Positions 45,311 to 54,545 of a stretch of DNA of 64,000 bases are shown here, in pieces (positions within the stretch are counted from its first letter, which is position 1; each line of letters starts with the position of its first letter). The position numbers and the translations under genes were made by a program. The DNA lies in contig JABSOX010000026.1 in the NCBI GenBank assembly GCA_013215655.1, forward strand, positions 1-64,000, read 5' to 3'. The stretch is from Colwellia sp. (GTDB taxonomy: Bacteria; Pseudomonadota; Gammaproteobacteria; Enterobacterales; Alteromonadaceae). The notes under the pieces are model-generated. The model was not told the DNA's origin and ran no database searches. It saw only the letters and a list, made by a program, of their open reading frames with translations.

Positions 45311-45351
45311 AAAAAATTAAGAGTGAAACATTGATACCATGTTTCACTCTT
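45311..45351 (-). terminator. Terminator between TonB receptor 2 and sapC2
   Basis: Perfect 13-bp stem AAGAGTGAAACAT (45319-45331) / ATGTTTCACTCTT (45339-45351), 7-nt loop, followed on the minus strand by AA and six Ts (45316-45311). It is a strong intrinsic terminator located inside an otherwise co-directional gene set. Confidence 0.85.
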
Positions 45352-45364
45352 AGATAGTACAAAG

Positions 45365-45392
45365 TTCCTCAGCCATAAACTGAACTGAGGAA
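45365..45392 (-). terminator. Second hairpin just after the TonB receptor 2 stop
   Basis: Stem TTCCTCAG (45365-45372) / CTGAGGAA (45385-45392), 12-nt loop, directly after the receptor stop codon and before the stronger terminator. It has little U-tract, so it may protect the 3' end of the receptor mRNA instead of ending it. Confidence 0.55.
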
Positions 45393-45404
45393 TTTAATTA
45401 ATGC

Positions 45405-48400
45405 CTAAAATTTGTAATTAGCACTTAAGACAAAACGTCTGTCAGCTTCTTGAACAAAGAAAACATTATGTTTACTACGACCAAACTTACGCAAACCTTC
45501 TTCAGTTAAATTAATAACATCTAAACTCACGGTTAAATCTTCCATTACCGTATAGCTCACGTTAATATCGATTTGCTCTGTTTCAGCAATATATACCGGG
45601 TTACGCGGACCTTTACCACGGTTAGTTGAAGCTAAAAACTCATCTCTCCAGTTATAGGCGATACGTGCTGAAAAGTCATCTTTTTCATAGATCAACACAG
45701 CGTTAGCAGTATCACTTAAACCTACCAAGGCAAATTGATCAACATTGATAGAACCACCATTATCATAACCAATATCACCATTTACGGTGGTATAGTTCAA
45801 TTGATAACCAAAACCAGTTTCACCAAAGAAATGTTGCCATGCAAATTCAAAACCATCGATCACAGCACTTTTATCATTAACAGGACCCGTTACTTGAAAT
45901 TGTAATTCTGGATCACCTGATTCTGGATAAACATCATACTTAGCAAATATTTCACCTTCAAAATTTGGATTAACAGAAGGGTCTTCAAAATCTGCGGCGC
46001 CATTAGGAAAGTCCGATGGGTTTTGTAAAACCGCTGACATAGTAAATAAGTTAACTTCGTTAACATCAAAACCACCTGCTTGTAATGCTGCTGTTGCATC
46101 ACCTGAGATGGTACCGGCTGCACCTGAAGTCGCATCTAACAAACCAAACAAAGTTTTTTGAGTTTGTGCTATACCGACAAAGTTATCAACGTCTTTTCTG
46201 TAGTAACCAATTGAAATAACACTTGAATCGCTGTAATACCATTCAAGAGACAAATCAATATTTGTTGATTCAAGTGGGTCTAATTGTGCATTACCTGACC
46301 TACCTGTTGCTACACCACCTAATGCTGTTATACGTGGTTGCGGTGTTATTGAAGTCGACTGGAACAGTTGATCATAAGAAGGTCGTGCTAATGTTTTACT
46401 AAAAGAAGCGCGGGCTTTAATCTCACTGTTTACGTTGAGGGTAAAATCAATACTTGGTAAAAAGTTAGAGTAGTCTTTTTTGTCCGTGAGAGTTTCTATT
46501 GTAGAACCTAATACCGGTAAAAAGTCGTTATCTGCTTCCCAGATTATTTGTGTCGGTAAAAATTGATTCGACGATGACTCCACATCAGTTTGCTCATAAC
46601 GTAAACCCGCAACGATGTTTAAGGTCATATCTGCAATGTCATAATCCATATCCGCTTGAACATATACAGAGAAAATATCTTCTTTAACGGTATTATCATC
46701 ATCTGTATTAATTGAGCGATTAGCTAAAGTTAAGCCGTAAATTGGACCTACTGCGTTTAGAAGAGCAATAGGGTCACCACCAAATGAAACACTACCCAAT
46801 GGTATTGTTGTACCACCTGGTGAATTAGAATCAGCACCTGCAACACCTGATAAATCATGGTCTTCAAATGCACAAGCGGTACAGCTTATATCAAATAAAC
46901 CCTCTGGAATATCGCCAGGAGCGGTAACACCCCAATCACCTAAAGCGTCAGATGAAGCTTGACGCGTTTGTTTCATTTCTGTTGAGATATATCCAAGGCC
47001 AAAATCAACAGTAACCTCATCAAGAACCCATTGACCTTCAAAACGGACTTGGTCAACATTTGAAACTTGATTAGACTTATCTGATTGCCAAACTTGAGAG
47101 CCAACATCTGCTTTATCAAAAATTCCGTTACCATTACCACCTTTCAAGGTATCTTCAACTAAGATGCTTGCTGCAGGAATTCGTTGCGTAAAGTCAACCG
47201 TTTGCCAACCAGCCGTTGCACCCGCCAAGTTAAAGCGCACAGAGTTAAGTCCATCAGGACCAGCACCACCACTAGTTGCTTCTGATGATGCAATATCAAA
47301 ACGTAGGTTCAAGTCGTCATTAACCATATAATCAACATTGAAACCAAAAGACTTTAACTCGTCTGTTGTTGCTTGTGCTAAGTTTTGAAAAAAGAAATCT
47401 TTACCTATGATTGCGTTATTTGCACCACCGGTCTCAGAAAATTTAACCGGTGTAGACACTACAGGGTTACCATCAAATTCAACCGAACTGAATTGTCGTG
47501 CAAACCAAATACCATCAATAAGTGATGTAGAATCTTTCTCATTTTTTGCATAACTAGCATCAAAAGTGAATCTTAAATCTTCAACAGGTTCAAATTGTAT
47601 GGTTAACATCGCATTAGTACGTTCACGATTATCTTGGTTAGTACCGACACCAATGTTACTCGGTATAGCTAATATTTGACCTATGTTAGGTTCATTTATA
47701 ACGGTAGCACCCGGGATTGTCAGTGAATTTAAATCAGCAGCACCGTTATATGTGCGTAATTCAAATACTTCAGTACTCATGTGACGACTACCAGAGTCAC
47801 GCTCTTGGAATGAACCAAATAATGAGATACCAAAGGTTGAATCTTCACTTACCCAAGTGGTGACACCACTTAATTCTGGAGTAACACCATCACCACTTTC
47901 ATCTTGTACGGCTTTAATACCAATAGAGGTACTATTTTCACTCTGATCTAAAGGTTTCAGTGTATTAATATTGATCGTTGCACCAATACCACCAGAAGCA
48001 CCTGCAGCACGGCCTGTTTTATATACTTCTATGCCACTAACACCTTCAGAGGCAAGATTTGAAAAATCAAATGAACGACTAGTACCTGCTGCGCCTTTAT
48101 CCTGTGGGTTACCTGTGATAGTACCGACGTTGGCTGCTGGCATTTGACGACCATTTAAGGTAACTAAGTTAAAGTTACCGCCAAAACCACGAACGGTGAC
48201 TTCTGAACCTTCACCATTAACACGGTTAATTGATACACCAGTAATACGCTGTAAAGATTCAGCGAGGTTAGTATCTGGGAATTTACCCATATCTACCGCT
48301 GAAATCGCGTCAACAACACCTGATGATTGACGTTTAACGTTCATTGATTGCGATAAACTACCTCGGATACCGGTAACTTGAATAACTTCAACTGTATCTT

Positions 48401-48512
48401 CTTTTTTTGTCTCTTCAGCGAGAACGGGTGCGATCACTGTTGTGCCGAGCATTAAACTTATGCTTTTGGCTATCAGAGATTTATTAAAGCTTTTATGTGA
48501 TTTTTGAATCAT
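45405..48512 (-). CDS. TonB-dependent receptor 2 (no STN domain)
   Basis: A 1035-residue outer-membrane receptor with a signal peptide at 1-32 (ending PVLA), a TonB box region at about 39-49 (DTVEVIQVTG), a plug (about 50-190; GKFPDTNLAESLQRITGVSI, EVTVRGFGGNFNLVTLNGRQ) and a long barrel ending in FVLSANYKF. It shares plug signatures with the receptor at 33855 but lacks the STN domain, so it cannot signal through FecR in the same way. AAGG lies eight bases before the ATG. The promoter probably lies in the 421-bp gap upstream, which holds the 71-bp element shared with the Gfo/Idh operon. The ligand is likely a glycan or related compound. Confidence 0.93.
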   Translation of the reverse strand: MIQKSHKSFNKSLIAKSISLMLGTTVIAPVLAEETKKEDTVEVIQVTGIRGSLSQSMNVKRQSSGVVDAISAVDMGKFPDTNLAESLQRITGVSINRVNGEGSEVTVRGFGGNFNLVTLNGRQMPAANVGTITGNPQDKGAAGTSRSFDFSNLASEGVSGIEVYKTGRAAGASGGIGATININTLKPLDQSENSTSIGIKAVQDESGDGVTPELSGVTTWVSEDSTFGISLFGSFQERDSGSRHMSTEVFELRTYNGAADLNSLTIPGATVINEPNIGQILAIPSNIGVGTNQDNRERTNAMLTIQFEPVEDLRFTFDASYAKNEKDSTSLIDGIWFARQFSSVEFDGNPVVSTPVKFSETGGANNAIIGKDFFFQNLAQATTDELKSFGFNVDYMVNDDLNLRFDIASSEATSGGAGPDGLNSVRFNLAGATAGWQTVDFTQRIPAASILVEDTLKGGNGNGIFDKADVGSQVWQSDKSNQVSNVDQVRFEGQWVLDEVTVDFGLGYISTEMKQTRQASSDALGDWGVTAPGDIPEGLFDISCTACAFEDHDLSGVAGADSNSPGGTTIPLGSVSFGGDPIALLNAVGPIYGLTLANRSINTDDDNTVKEDIFSVYVQADMDYDIADMTLNIVAGLRYEQTDVESSSNQFLPTQIIWEADNDFLPVLGSTIETLTDKKDYSNFLPSIDFTLNVNSEIKARASFSKTLARPSYDQLFQSTSITPQPRITALGGVATGRSGNAQLDPLESTNIDLSLEWYYSDSSVISIGYYRKDVDNFVGIAQTQKTLFGLLDATSGAAGTISGDATAALQAGGFDVNEVNLFTMSAVLQNPSDFPNGAADFEDPSVNPNFEGEIFAKYDVYPESGDPELQFQVTGPVNDKSAVIDGFEFAWQHFFGETGFGYQLNYTTVNGDIGYDNGGSINVDQFALVGLSDTANAVLIYEKDDFSARIAYNWRDEFLASTNRGKGPRNPVYIAETEQIDINVSYTVMEDLTVSLDVINLTEEGLRKFGRSKHNVFFVQEADRRFVLSANYKF

Positions 48513-48933
48513 GTTTTTTGCCTTTTTTATCTTTTTATTATATTTAGGTAGAGTAAAAACGATACGACATGTTCATTCGCTGATGACTGAACCCTTCTAG
48601 TTTTATTGTTATGCCTAGTTTTCTATTTCCTATAGATAAAGACGATTGAGATTTATTTTTCCTCTAGTCATACAAAAATTTTAAACTGACAATTTGAATA
48701 ACCCGTTTAATAACATGCTGGTGCGCATAAAATATAAAACTGTATTTGTTAAGTTTAATTGTATGAATATCCCCCATAGGGGATTATTTACTATAGAGAG
48801 GTTTTTCTGTGTAGTGTTAAGAGTAAATCGGTTTTGTATGCAACAAAATCGGCGTTGTAAACTTTGTAGTAAGCTCATACACTGTTATTTCTTTAGATAA
48901 TCAATTTCGTTTACGCTTATTATTAAGTTAAAT
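48513..48933. other. Divergent control region, TonB receptor 2 / AraC-PAS gene
   Basis: 421 bp without a credible gene. A 68-codon frame crosses it but overlaps the conserved DNA element and has no homologue-like features. It holds the 71-bp element at 48788-48858. On the minus strand that element gives TATAGT as a possible -10 for the receptor gene, which would leave a leader of about 270 nt. Confidence 0.6.
48788..48858. promoter_or_regulatory. 71-bp promoter/operator element, copy A
   Basis: Matches 62566-62636 at 62 of 71 positions in the same orientation. It contains an inverted repeat CGGTTTTGT-ATGCA-ACAAAATCG (48829-48851; 8 of 9 arm positions pair) and, read on the minus strand, TATAGT (48795-48790). 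The -35 region is poor, as expected of an activator-dependent promoter. The AraC-PAS gene begins 75 bp to the right. Shared use by receptor 2 and the Gfo/Idh operon is inferred. Confidence 0.6.
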
Positions 48934-49710
48934 ATGAATAAAATAACCATGTCGCCAGTTTGTGTAGATAAATTTATTAATCAGTTTGGTATAAAACAAA
49001 TCATTGAAATGTTTGACTTGATGCCGGATGTAATTTTTTGGGTAAAAGATGAGAAAGGGTGTTTTGTTTATGCGAACCAATTCTTTCTAGAACATATTGG
49101 CGTAACATCACTCGCGCAAATCATCGGGCTCAGTGATTTTGATTTTTCACCTGTTCACCTTGCGAGACAGTATAGTGTCGACGACCAAAAGGTAATGCAT
49201 GGCGAAGTTGTCAATAACCGCTTAGAAATGAATAATACTAAGTCAGGAGATATCGCTTGGTTTACCACATCGAAACGACCTTTACTCAATGAACAAGGGG
49301 AACCTATAGGTTCTTACGGCATTTCACGACATTTAGAGAAGACATCGCTAGCACTATCAGGAATGGACGCTTTAAAAGAACCGGTTGCTTTTGTACGCAA
49401 AAACTACATGCAGAATATCTGTTTAGAAGAGCTCGCTGACGTTACTCATTTGTCTATTAGTGCGTTAGAACGCCGCTTTAAAAAGTTTTTAGGCAAAACA
49501 CCTAAACAATTTATCAATGAAGTTCGTTTAGAAAATGCTCGGCGGCTATTAATTGAAACCAACATCGCTATTGCCACTATTGCCAATGATACCGGTTTTA
49601 CTGATCACAGTTATTTTAGTCGCCAGTTTCAAAAATTATTCGAACAAAGTCCTTCCGCTTTTCGACAAGAGCATTGTTCGAATGAAAGTTTAATTAATAA
49701 CGAAAGGTAG
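48934..49710 (+). CDS. AraC family regulator with N-terminal PAS domain
   Basis: A 258-residue regulator. PAS domain at about 20-130 (MFDLMPDVIFWVKDEKGCFV, then YANQFFLEHIG) and AraC/XylS DNA-binding domain at about 155-250 with two helix-turn-helices (LEELADVTHLSISALERRFK and IATIANDTGFTDHSYFSRQF, then SPSAFR). A PAS sensor in place of the usual cupin arm suggests a small-molecule or flavin ligand. It is divergent from TonB receptor 2 and stands beside copy A of the 71-bp element, so it is the prime candidate to bind both copies. No clear ribosome binding site is seen before the ATG. Confidence 0.88.
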   Translation: MNKITMSPVCVDKFINQFGIKQIIEMFDLMPDVIFWVKDEKGCFVYANQFFLEHIGVTSLAQIIGLSDFDFSPVHLARQYSVDDQKVMHGEVVNNRLEMNNTKSGDIAWFTTSKRPLLNEQGEPIGSYGISRHLEKTSLALSGMDALKEPVAFVRKNYMQNICLEELADVTHLSISALERRFKKFLGKTPKQFINEVRLENARRLLIETNIAIATIANDTGFTDHSYFSRQFQKLFEQSPSAFRQEHCSNESLINNER

Positions 49711-49774
49711 TTTAACTAGATATATCCAAGCAATTTCGAGATGCGGGGTATCGCATAATTAAATACCATAGTAT

Positions 49775-50971
49775 TTAAAATGGAAAGCCTTGTACATTAA
49801 GTTTTGCCGTGTAAATACCCGCTTTTAAACAAGCTTTATCACCACATTGTCGAAGTTTATTGCCATCCATTGGTGCAGTTAGCCCCGTTACGAATAACGT
49901 TTTTCCGTCGTCTCCACCAAAGGCAATGTTAGTAACAATATGAATTCCTGATACTTTTAACTTACCAATTTCTTGGTATAGTTTGTCTAGTATCACCACA
50001 AATTGGCCATCTATTCTTTCAGGCGTTTCTCTGGTCGTCGTAACATAAATATTACCACTGCAGTCTTTCCCAAGACCATCAATTGGCGTATCTAGCAGTT
50101 TTTGAGGGTTTGAAACTTCGCCTGAATTTAAATCAAAAGCCCATAAACCTTGCAAACCACCAACAATAATTTGCTGTTGATCAAGTGATAATATAATGCC
50201 ATTGGGTTTGTCACGTAAAGCTGGTACAAGTTCTGTAACCTTAGTTGCATTTACTTTTCCATTGGCAGTCACACGATAAATTCGTTGTCCTGATTTAATC
50301 GATCCCGGTTGACCTCCTCCTTGCGTATCGGCAATGTTAATATTTGATGGTGTATTCCAATTTGGGTCAGTGAAATAGACAGTATCGTCGTAACTAATGG
50401 TTAAGTCATTCGGTGAGTTAAAACGTTTGTTGTGGTAAGTACTTACCATCGGGGTTACTTGTTGAGTTATCCAATCAATCGTTGAAAGCGATCCATCTAG
50501 TTGGCGTGTTGCCACTAAATTACCTTTACTATTTAAAGCTAAACCATTGGTACCTGCTGCGGTATCTTCCATCCAAACTTGTGGTTTACTACCAGGTTCC
50601 CACCGCCAAATTGTGGTTTGGTTACTTAATTCAAAACCACTTTTGTCGGGTTGATGTGAGCCCATATTTGAATAATACAAAGCGCCATCATGCCAAACAG
50701 GACCTTCAATATTGTTATAACCTTGATACATTAATGGAATATTTTGTTCACGTATCAGTTGAATATTAGTTAAGTCCAGCTGCACATTCTCTGAGCCCTT
50801 AGGGCAATATAACGCATTAGCATTAGTAATTGAGGGTGATGAGTAAGCACTATTTTCGACTTGAGTTACGCTATTAGTTGCGGTGTCATTAGCACACGAA
50901 CAAACGAATAAACTACTGCATATAGCAGCAATAAATGTATTTTTTTGAGACTTACTTTGTTTAAAAAACAT
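49775..50971 (-). CDS. SMP-30/gluconolactonase family lactonase, exported
   Basis: A 398-residue six-bladed beta-propeller lactonase. N-terminal hydrophobic signal with a possible lipobox (VCSC, Cys26), so it may be a periplasmic lipoprotein. Family metal-site motifs are seen as IEGPVWHDGALYYS (Glu), FNSPNDLTISYDDTVYFTDP (Asn of NDL), KPNGIILS and DGLGKDCSGNIYVTT (Asp). It probably opens an aldonolactone to the acid, feeding the GntP permease and gluconokinase encoded nearby. AAGGT precedes the ATG. It starts 27 bp after the LacI gene and so belongs to its transcript. Confidence 0.87.
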   Translation of the reverse strand: MFFKQSKSQKNTFIAAICSSLFVCSCANDTATNSVTQVENSAYSSPSITNANALYCPKGSENVQLDLTNIQLIREQNIPLMYQGYNNIEGPVWHDGALYYSNMGSHQPDKSGFELSNQTTIWRWEPGSKPQVWMEDTAAGTNGLALNSKGNLVATRQLDGSLSTIDWITQQVTPMVSTYHNKRFNSPNDLTISYDDTVYFTDPNWNTPSNINIADTQGGGQPGSIKSGQRIYRVTANGKVNATKVTELVPALRDKPNGIILSLDQQQIIVGGLQGLWAFDLNSGEVSNPQKLLDTPIDGLGKDCSGNIYVTTTRETPERIDGQFVVILDKLYQEIGKLKVSGIHIVTNIAFGGDDGKTLFVTGLTAPMDGNKLRQCGDKACLKAGIYTAKLNVQGFPF

Positions 50972-50998
50972 AATATACCTTGGATAAGTTAATAGTCG

Positions 50999-52042
50999 TT
51001 ATCTTGTCGACTTACGCATAAATAATTCAAAGCCAGTATCAATATAATTTGATTTTGTGTTAGTGCTGACTTCTTGCCTACCTAGGCGTTCAAATATCAG
51101 TTCCATAGCGCGGCTGCCCATTTTGTATCGATTAACGTTAACACTTGATAATGCGGGTTCCGCGTATGTCGCCATTTCAATATCGTTAAATCCACATACG
51201 CCAAATTTATTGGGTACACTAAGATGCATTTTTTTACATTCGTGTAATACACCTAAAGCTAAATCATCGTTGCAACAAAAAACAGCATCACAGTCACCTT
51301 CGGTAACCGCCATTAATTCTCTCAATAACGTAGTACCCATGGCAACCGAAGAGGGTTGAGGGCTGGTGATAATTCGTTTTGAATCTAGACAGTCAGCAGC
51401 AGCGAGCACTGACTCAAAACCAGCTAGCCGATCACATGTTCTAGGATCCATTCTGGCGCCGATAAAACCGATTTTTCGGTATGATTTTGTTAACAGTGAC
51501 TGAGCAACCGCTGCACCTGCCTCAAAGTGAGAAAAACCAACGTTAATGTCTATCGGTGACGCCACTTTATCCATTATTTGCACCACAGGTATTCCTGATG
51601 CCTTTAACATGGCTTTGGCCGCATCGGTTTGTTCTCCACCAGTAACAATTAGGCCTTCAGGAGATTGCCCAAGCAAAATACGGATTGACCTTTCTTCTTC
51701 TATCGGTGAATAGTGGGTATCAGCTAATAACACCTGATAATTAGCCGGGCCAGTAATGTCGTAAATTCCGCGTAATACCTCGTTAAACACCACATTAGAT
51801 AATGAGGGAATTAAAACACCAATTAATTTTGAACGTGATGACGCTAAAACACTGGCGGAGCGGTTAGGAATATAGCCAAGTTCACTAATTGCGGCTAATA
51901 CTTTTTCACGAACATTTTCACGTACACCAGCATAGTTGTTTACTACTCTAGAAACCGTAATGGCGCTCACGCCCGCTTTTTTAGCAACGTCTTTTAACGT
52001 TACGCTATTAGTACTTCCTGATCTATTTGGAGAACCAGACAT
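50999..52042 (-). CDS. LacI family repressor (GntR-type for gluconate genes)
   Basis: A 347-residue regulator: helix-turn-helix at residues 14-36 (VTLKDVAKKAGVSAITVSRV), hinge helix to about 62, and a periplasmic-binding-like effector domain (SKLIGVLIPSLSNVVFNEVL to the end). The ribosome binding site is AAGG, seven bases before ATG. Position between the lactonase and gluconate permease genes makes a sugar acid or its phosphate the likely effector. Probable operators are the two TGTTAGCGCAACCA sites in the gntP/gntK gap, with a further palindrome before its own gene at 52100. Confidence 0.92.
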   Translation of the reverse strand: MSGSPNRSGSTNSVTLKDVAKKAGVSAITVSRVVNNYAGVRENVREKVLAAISELGYIPNRSASVLASSRSKLIGVLIPSLSNVVFNEVLRGIYDITGPANYQVLLADTHYSPIEEERSIRILLGQSPEGLIVTGGEQTDAAKAMLKASGIPVVQIMDKVASPIDINVGFSHFEAGAAVAQSLLTKSYRKIGFIGARMDPRTCDRLAGFESVLAAADCLDSKRIITSPQPSSVAMGTTLLRELMAVTEGDCDAVFCCNDDLALGVLHECKKMHLSVPNKFGVCGFNDIEMATYAEPALSSVNVNRYKMGSRAMELIFERLGRQEVSTNTKSNYIDTGFELFMRKSTR

Positions 52043-52099
52043 TCAACACCTTAAATTTATGAATTAAATACAGCCATGAGGCTAACTTTACAAATCTGT

Positions 52100-52113
52100 T
52101 GTTATAAATAACA
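52100..52113. promoter_or_regulatory. Palindrome upstream of lacI-type gene
   Basis: TGTTATAAATAACA, a near-perfect 14-bp palindrome (TGTTAT-AA-type core) 58 bp before the LacI start. Its TGTT...AACA ends match the operators at 53630 and 53745 but the GCGC centre is absent, so it is either a weak autoregulatory site or unrelated. Confidence 0.35.
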
Positions 52114-52196
52114 TTATTATGACAGCCCATTATCTTAAAATAACTGTTGAATTTAATGATATTTGTCGAGACTAACAATATTTGTGAACCCTAGTA

Positions 52197-53573
52197 CTAA
52201 AATATAAAACTTAATACCAAAACAATTAAAAAGGCGATACTTCCCAATAGTGTTTCCATAACAGTCCATGTTCTTAAAGTGGTTTTCTCGTCCATTTTAA
52301 GCAAGCGACTAACTAGCCAAAAGCCGGAATCATTGAAATGAGACAACACGGTTGCCCCCCCTGCTATTGCAATGACAATGAAGCAAAGATCAAGCGCCGA
52401 TAGACCAACTGTTGCGGCCACCATCGGCGATATGAGTGCTGCGGTGGTGGTAAGCGCTACAGTAGCGGAACCTTGAGCCACTCTAAGGCAGGTAGAAATA
52501 ACAAACGCAGCGACAATAACCGGCATGCCTGTGTCGCTAAGCAACCCAGCAAGGGCATCACCAATTCCACTGGAGCGTAATACTCCTCCGTACATTCCGC
52601 CAGCACCGGTAATCAAAATAACACCACATATTGGAGCGAGTGATTCATTGCATAGCTTATCCAATTCTTCCATCCCGTAGTCTTTTGCAAAAACAAGCAA
52701 ACAGACCAACAATGTAATAAGTAACGCGATCGGGGTTTTACCAATCATTCTCAAAGCTCTAGTCAGTGGATTAGAACCATCGATAATGCCAGTGGCAGTG
52801 AGAGTATTGAGGCCAGTATCGAGGAAGATTAGCAACATCGGTAACAGCAGTAATGACATTACCGTGACAAACTTAGGCGGTTTGTGAGCTTGTGACTTCG
52901 ACTCTGTAGTATCTAATAAATTAGACAGGGGAATGTTGAATTTGTTGCCTGAATATAGTCCAAACAAATAAGAGCCGAGATACCATGTTGGCGCGGCAAC
53001 CAGTAATCCCACCAACAAAAGTAATCCAATATCCGCACCAAGAAAACCTGCGGCGGCAACAGGACCGGGGTGAGGTGGAACAAATGCATGCATGACCGCA
53101 AATGCGCCCGCAGCAGGCAGCGCATAAACAAGTAAAGAACCTCCAAATCGTTTAGCTACACTCAAGATAATAGGCATCATCACAATTAAACCAGCATCGA
53201 AAAATATCGGAAATCCAAATATCAATGAGGCTATGCCGAGTGCTAGCGGAGCTTTTTTTTCACCAAATTTACCGATCAATTTATCTGCCAGAACCTGAGC
53301 ACCACCTGATACTTCTAACAGTTTTCCTATCATCGCGCCAAGTCCAACTAATAAGGCGACAGAGGCAAGCGTGCCGCCAAAGCCACTCATTAATGTTGGC
53401 ACAACCGCTTCACTAGGAATACCGGCAATAACCGCGGTACAAAAACTGACTAAGATCAGCGCGATAAATGCGTTAACGCGTAATTTTATGATCAATAATA
53501 ACAATGCAACAATAGACAGTGCTGCAACATAAAGTAAAAAAAGTGGGCTGGCGGTGCTTGTAAGCTCTTGCAT
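52197..53573 (-). CDS. Gluconate:H+ symporter family permease (GntP family)
   Basis: A 458-residue inner-membrane permease with about 12-14 helices. Family blocks include FGGTLASVALLVGLGAMIGK at about 65-84, FFDAGLIVMMPIILSVAKR (about 125-143), FVPPHPGPVAAAGFLGADIG and an ATVLSHFNDSGFW segment near 415. GntP members import gluconate or other sugar acids with protons. AAGGG lies seven bases before the ATG. It is divergent from gluconokinase across a 218-bp gap with two operators, and lies upstream of the LacI and lactonase genes on the same strand. Confidence 0.93.
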   Translation of the reverse strand: MQELTSTASPLFLLYVAALSIVALLLLIIKLRVNAFIALILVSFCTAVIAGIPSEAVVPTLMSGFGGTLASVALLVGLGAMIGKLLEVSGGAQVLADKLIGKFGEKKAPLALGIASLIFGFPIFFDAGLIVMMPIILSVAKRFGGSLLVYALPAAGAFAVMHAFVPPHPGPVAAAGFLGADIGLLLLVGLLVAAPTWYLGSYLFGLYSGNKFNIPLSNLLDTTESKSQAHKPPKFVTVMSLLLLPMLLIFLDTGLNTLTATGIIDGSNPLTRALRMIGKTPIALLITLLVCLLVFAKDYGMEELDKLCNESLAPICGVILITGAGGMYGGVLRSSGIGDALAGLLSDTGMPVIVAAFVISTCLRVAQGSATVALTTTAALISPMVAATVGLSALDLCFIVIAIAGGATVLSHFNDSGFWLVSRLLKMDEKTTLRTWTVMETLLGSIAFLIVLVLSFIF

Positions 53574-53629
53574 AAGTTCCCTTGTAGATTATTGATTTTA
53601 ATTATCGCTTTCATTATTAACACGACAAT

Positions 53630-53643
53630 TGTTAGCGCAACCA
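53630..53643. promoter_or_regulatory. LacI-type operator 1, gntP side
   Basis: TGTTAGCGCAACCA; the exact 14-bp sequence recurs in inverse at 53745-53758. Central GCGC and dyad ends are typical of LacI-family operators. It lies 57 bp upstream of the gntP start. Confidence 0.7.
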
Positions 53644-53744
53644 TACTATGCAATAATGTTGTCTATTGCAATTAACATATATACCAACAAAAGCGATGTA
53701 AATACGAAGCCACTAGTCTTATGCCATGGATTTAGCTCTCACGT

Positions 53745-53758
53745 TGGTTGCGCTAACA
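53745..53758. promoter_or_regulatory. LacI-type operator 2, gluconokinase side
   Basis: TGGTTGCGCTAACA, the reverse complement of operator 1, 33 bp upstream of the gluconokinase start. Centre-to-centre spacing of 115 bp (about 11 turns) would allow looping by a LacI tetramer or independent repression of each gene. Confidence 0.7.
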
Positions 53759-53791
53759 TTTAAACTGTAATTTACGAAAAAGGCACTAATA

Positions 53792-54343
53792 TTGTTATCA
53801 AATAATGAAATTAAAAATGAGCAGTCGCCTATATTGGTGGTAATAATGGGTGTATCTGGATGTGGAAAAACAACCCTTGCTGATAAAATTGCAAGCCAGT
53901 TTGAAATGACCTTTTTAGATGCAGATTCGTTTCATAATGAAGACGCTATTAAGAAAATGTCACAAGGGATTGCTTTAACTGATCAACAAAGAACGCCTTG
54001 GATAGCTCGTATTTGCAAGCAGCTTAATCATTTTGAATTGCAAAACAAAAGCTGTGTATTAGCATATTCCGGACTAAAACAGCAGCACAGACAGTTAATA
54101 TTCAGCGCTTACCATCGTGCTAAGGGAATTCTACTAGATGCCGATGAAACATTAATTGCACAGCGCTTGGTTAATAGAGCAGAGCATTTTATGTCGCCAC
54201 AATTGTTAAGTAGTCAAATTGCGTCTATGGAGACGATTAATGAAAAGACTATTGAAAACATTGATCTACTAAGATTAAGTGCGATAGAGTCGATTGATAA
54301 CTTATTGTTGAAATCGATTGATTTTATTAATGATACCGAGTGA
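53792..54343 (+). CDS. gntK: Gluconokinase
   Basis: A 183-residue kinase of the GntK/shikimate-kinase-like fold that phosphorylates D-gluconate to 6-phosphogluconate. Walker A is GVSGCGKTT at residues 20-28; FLDADSFHNEDAIKKMSQGI (about 45-64), LTDQQRTPWI and CVLAYSGLKQQHRQ follow the family pattern, where the third usually reads ACSALK. The C-terminal RAEHFMSPQLLSSQIASME block is also typical. TTG start with AGG nine bases upstream; no ATG lies before the P-loop at a usable distance. It is divergent from gntP and controlled by the same operator pair. Confidence 0.92.
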   Translation: MLSNNEIKNEQSPILVVIMGVSGCGKTTLADKIASQFEMTFLDADSFHNEDAIKKMSQGIALTDQQRTPWIARICKQLNHFELQNKSCVLAYSGLKQQHRQLIFSAYHRAKGILLDADETLIAQRLVNRAEHFMSPQLLSSQIASMETINEKTIENIDLLRLSAIESIDNLLLKSIDFINDTE

Positions 54344-54545
54344 TTGATGGTTTAATCATTGAGCGAGAATTAAAAGGTTTAGCGGGCATGTTACTAGCTC
54401 CAAACAGAACCTAAACAACCACATGAATGTGCTGGTTATATGAACTCATACAATTACCACTCATATGAAAATAATCTAGTCCAAGCTTTATACTCCAGAA
54501 TGGCATTGCATCGTCAGTGATAGCGTCAGTATATCAATTAATAAT

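Noticed and set aside
48694-48900. 68-codon plus-strand ORF in the receptor 2/AraC gap
   Set aside because: It spans the repeated 71-bp element, whose second copy is not open in the same way. It has no ribosome binding site and no recognisable domain. The conservation is better explained by DNA binding.
49720-49765. Possible relative of the 63-kb palindrome after the AraC gene
   Set aside because: The stretch has a loosely similar run (ATATCCAAGCAATTTCGAG) but no matching inverted arm, so I could not support it as a copy.
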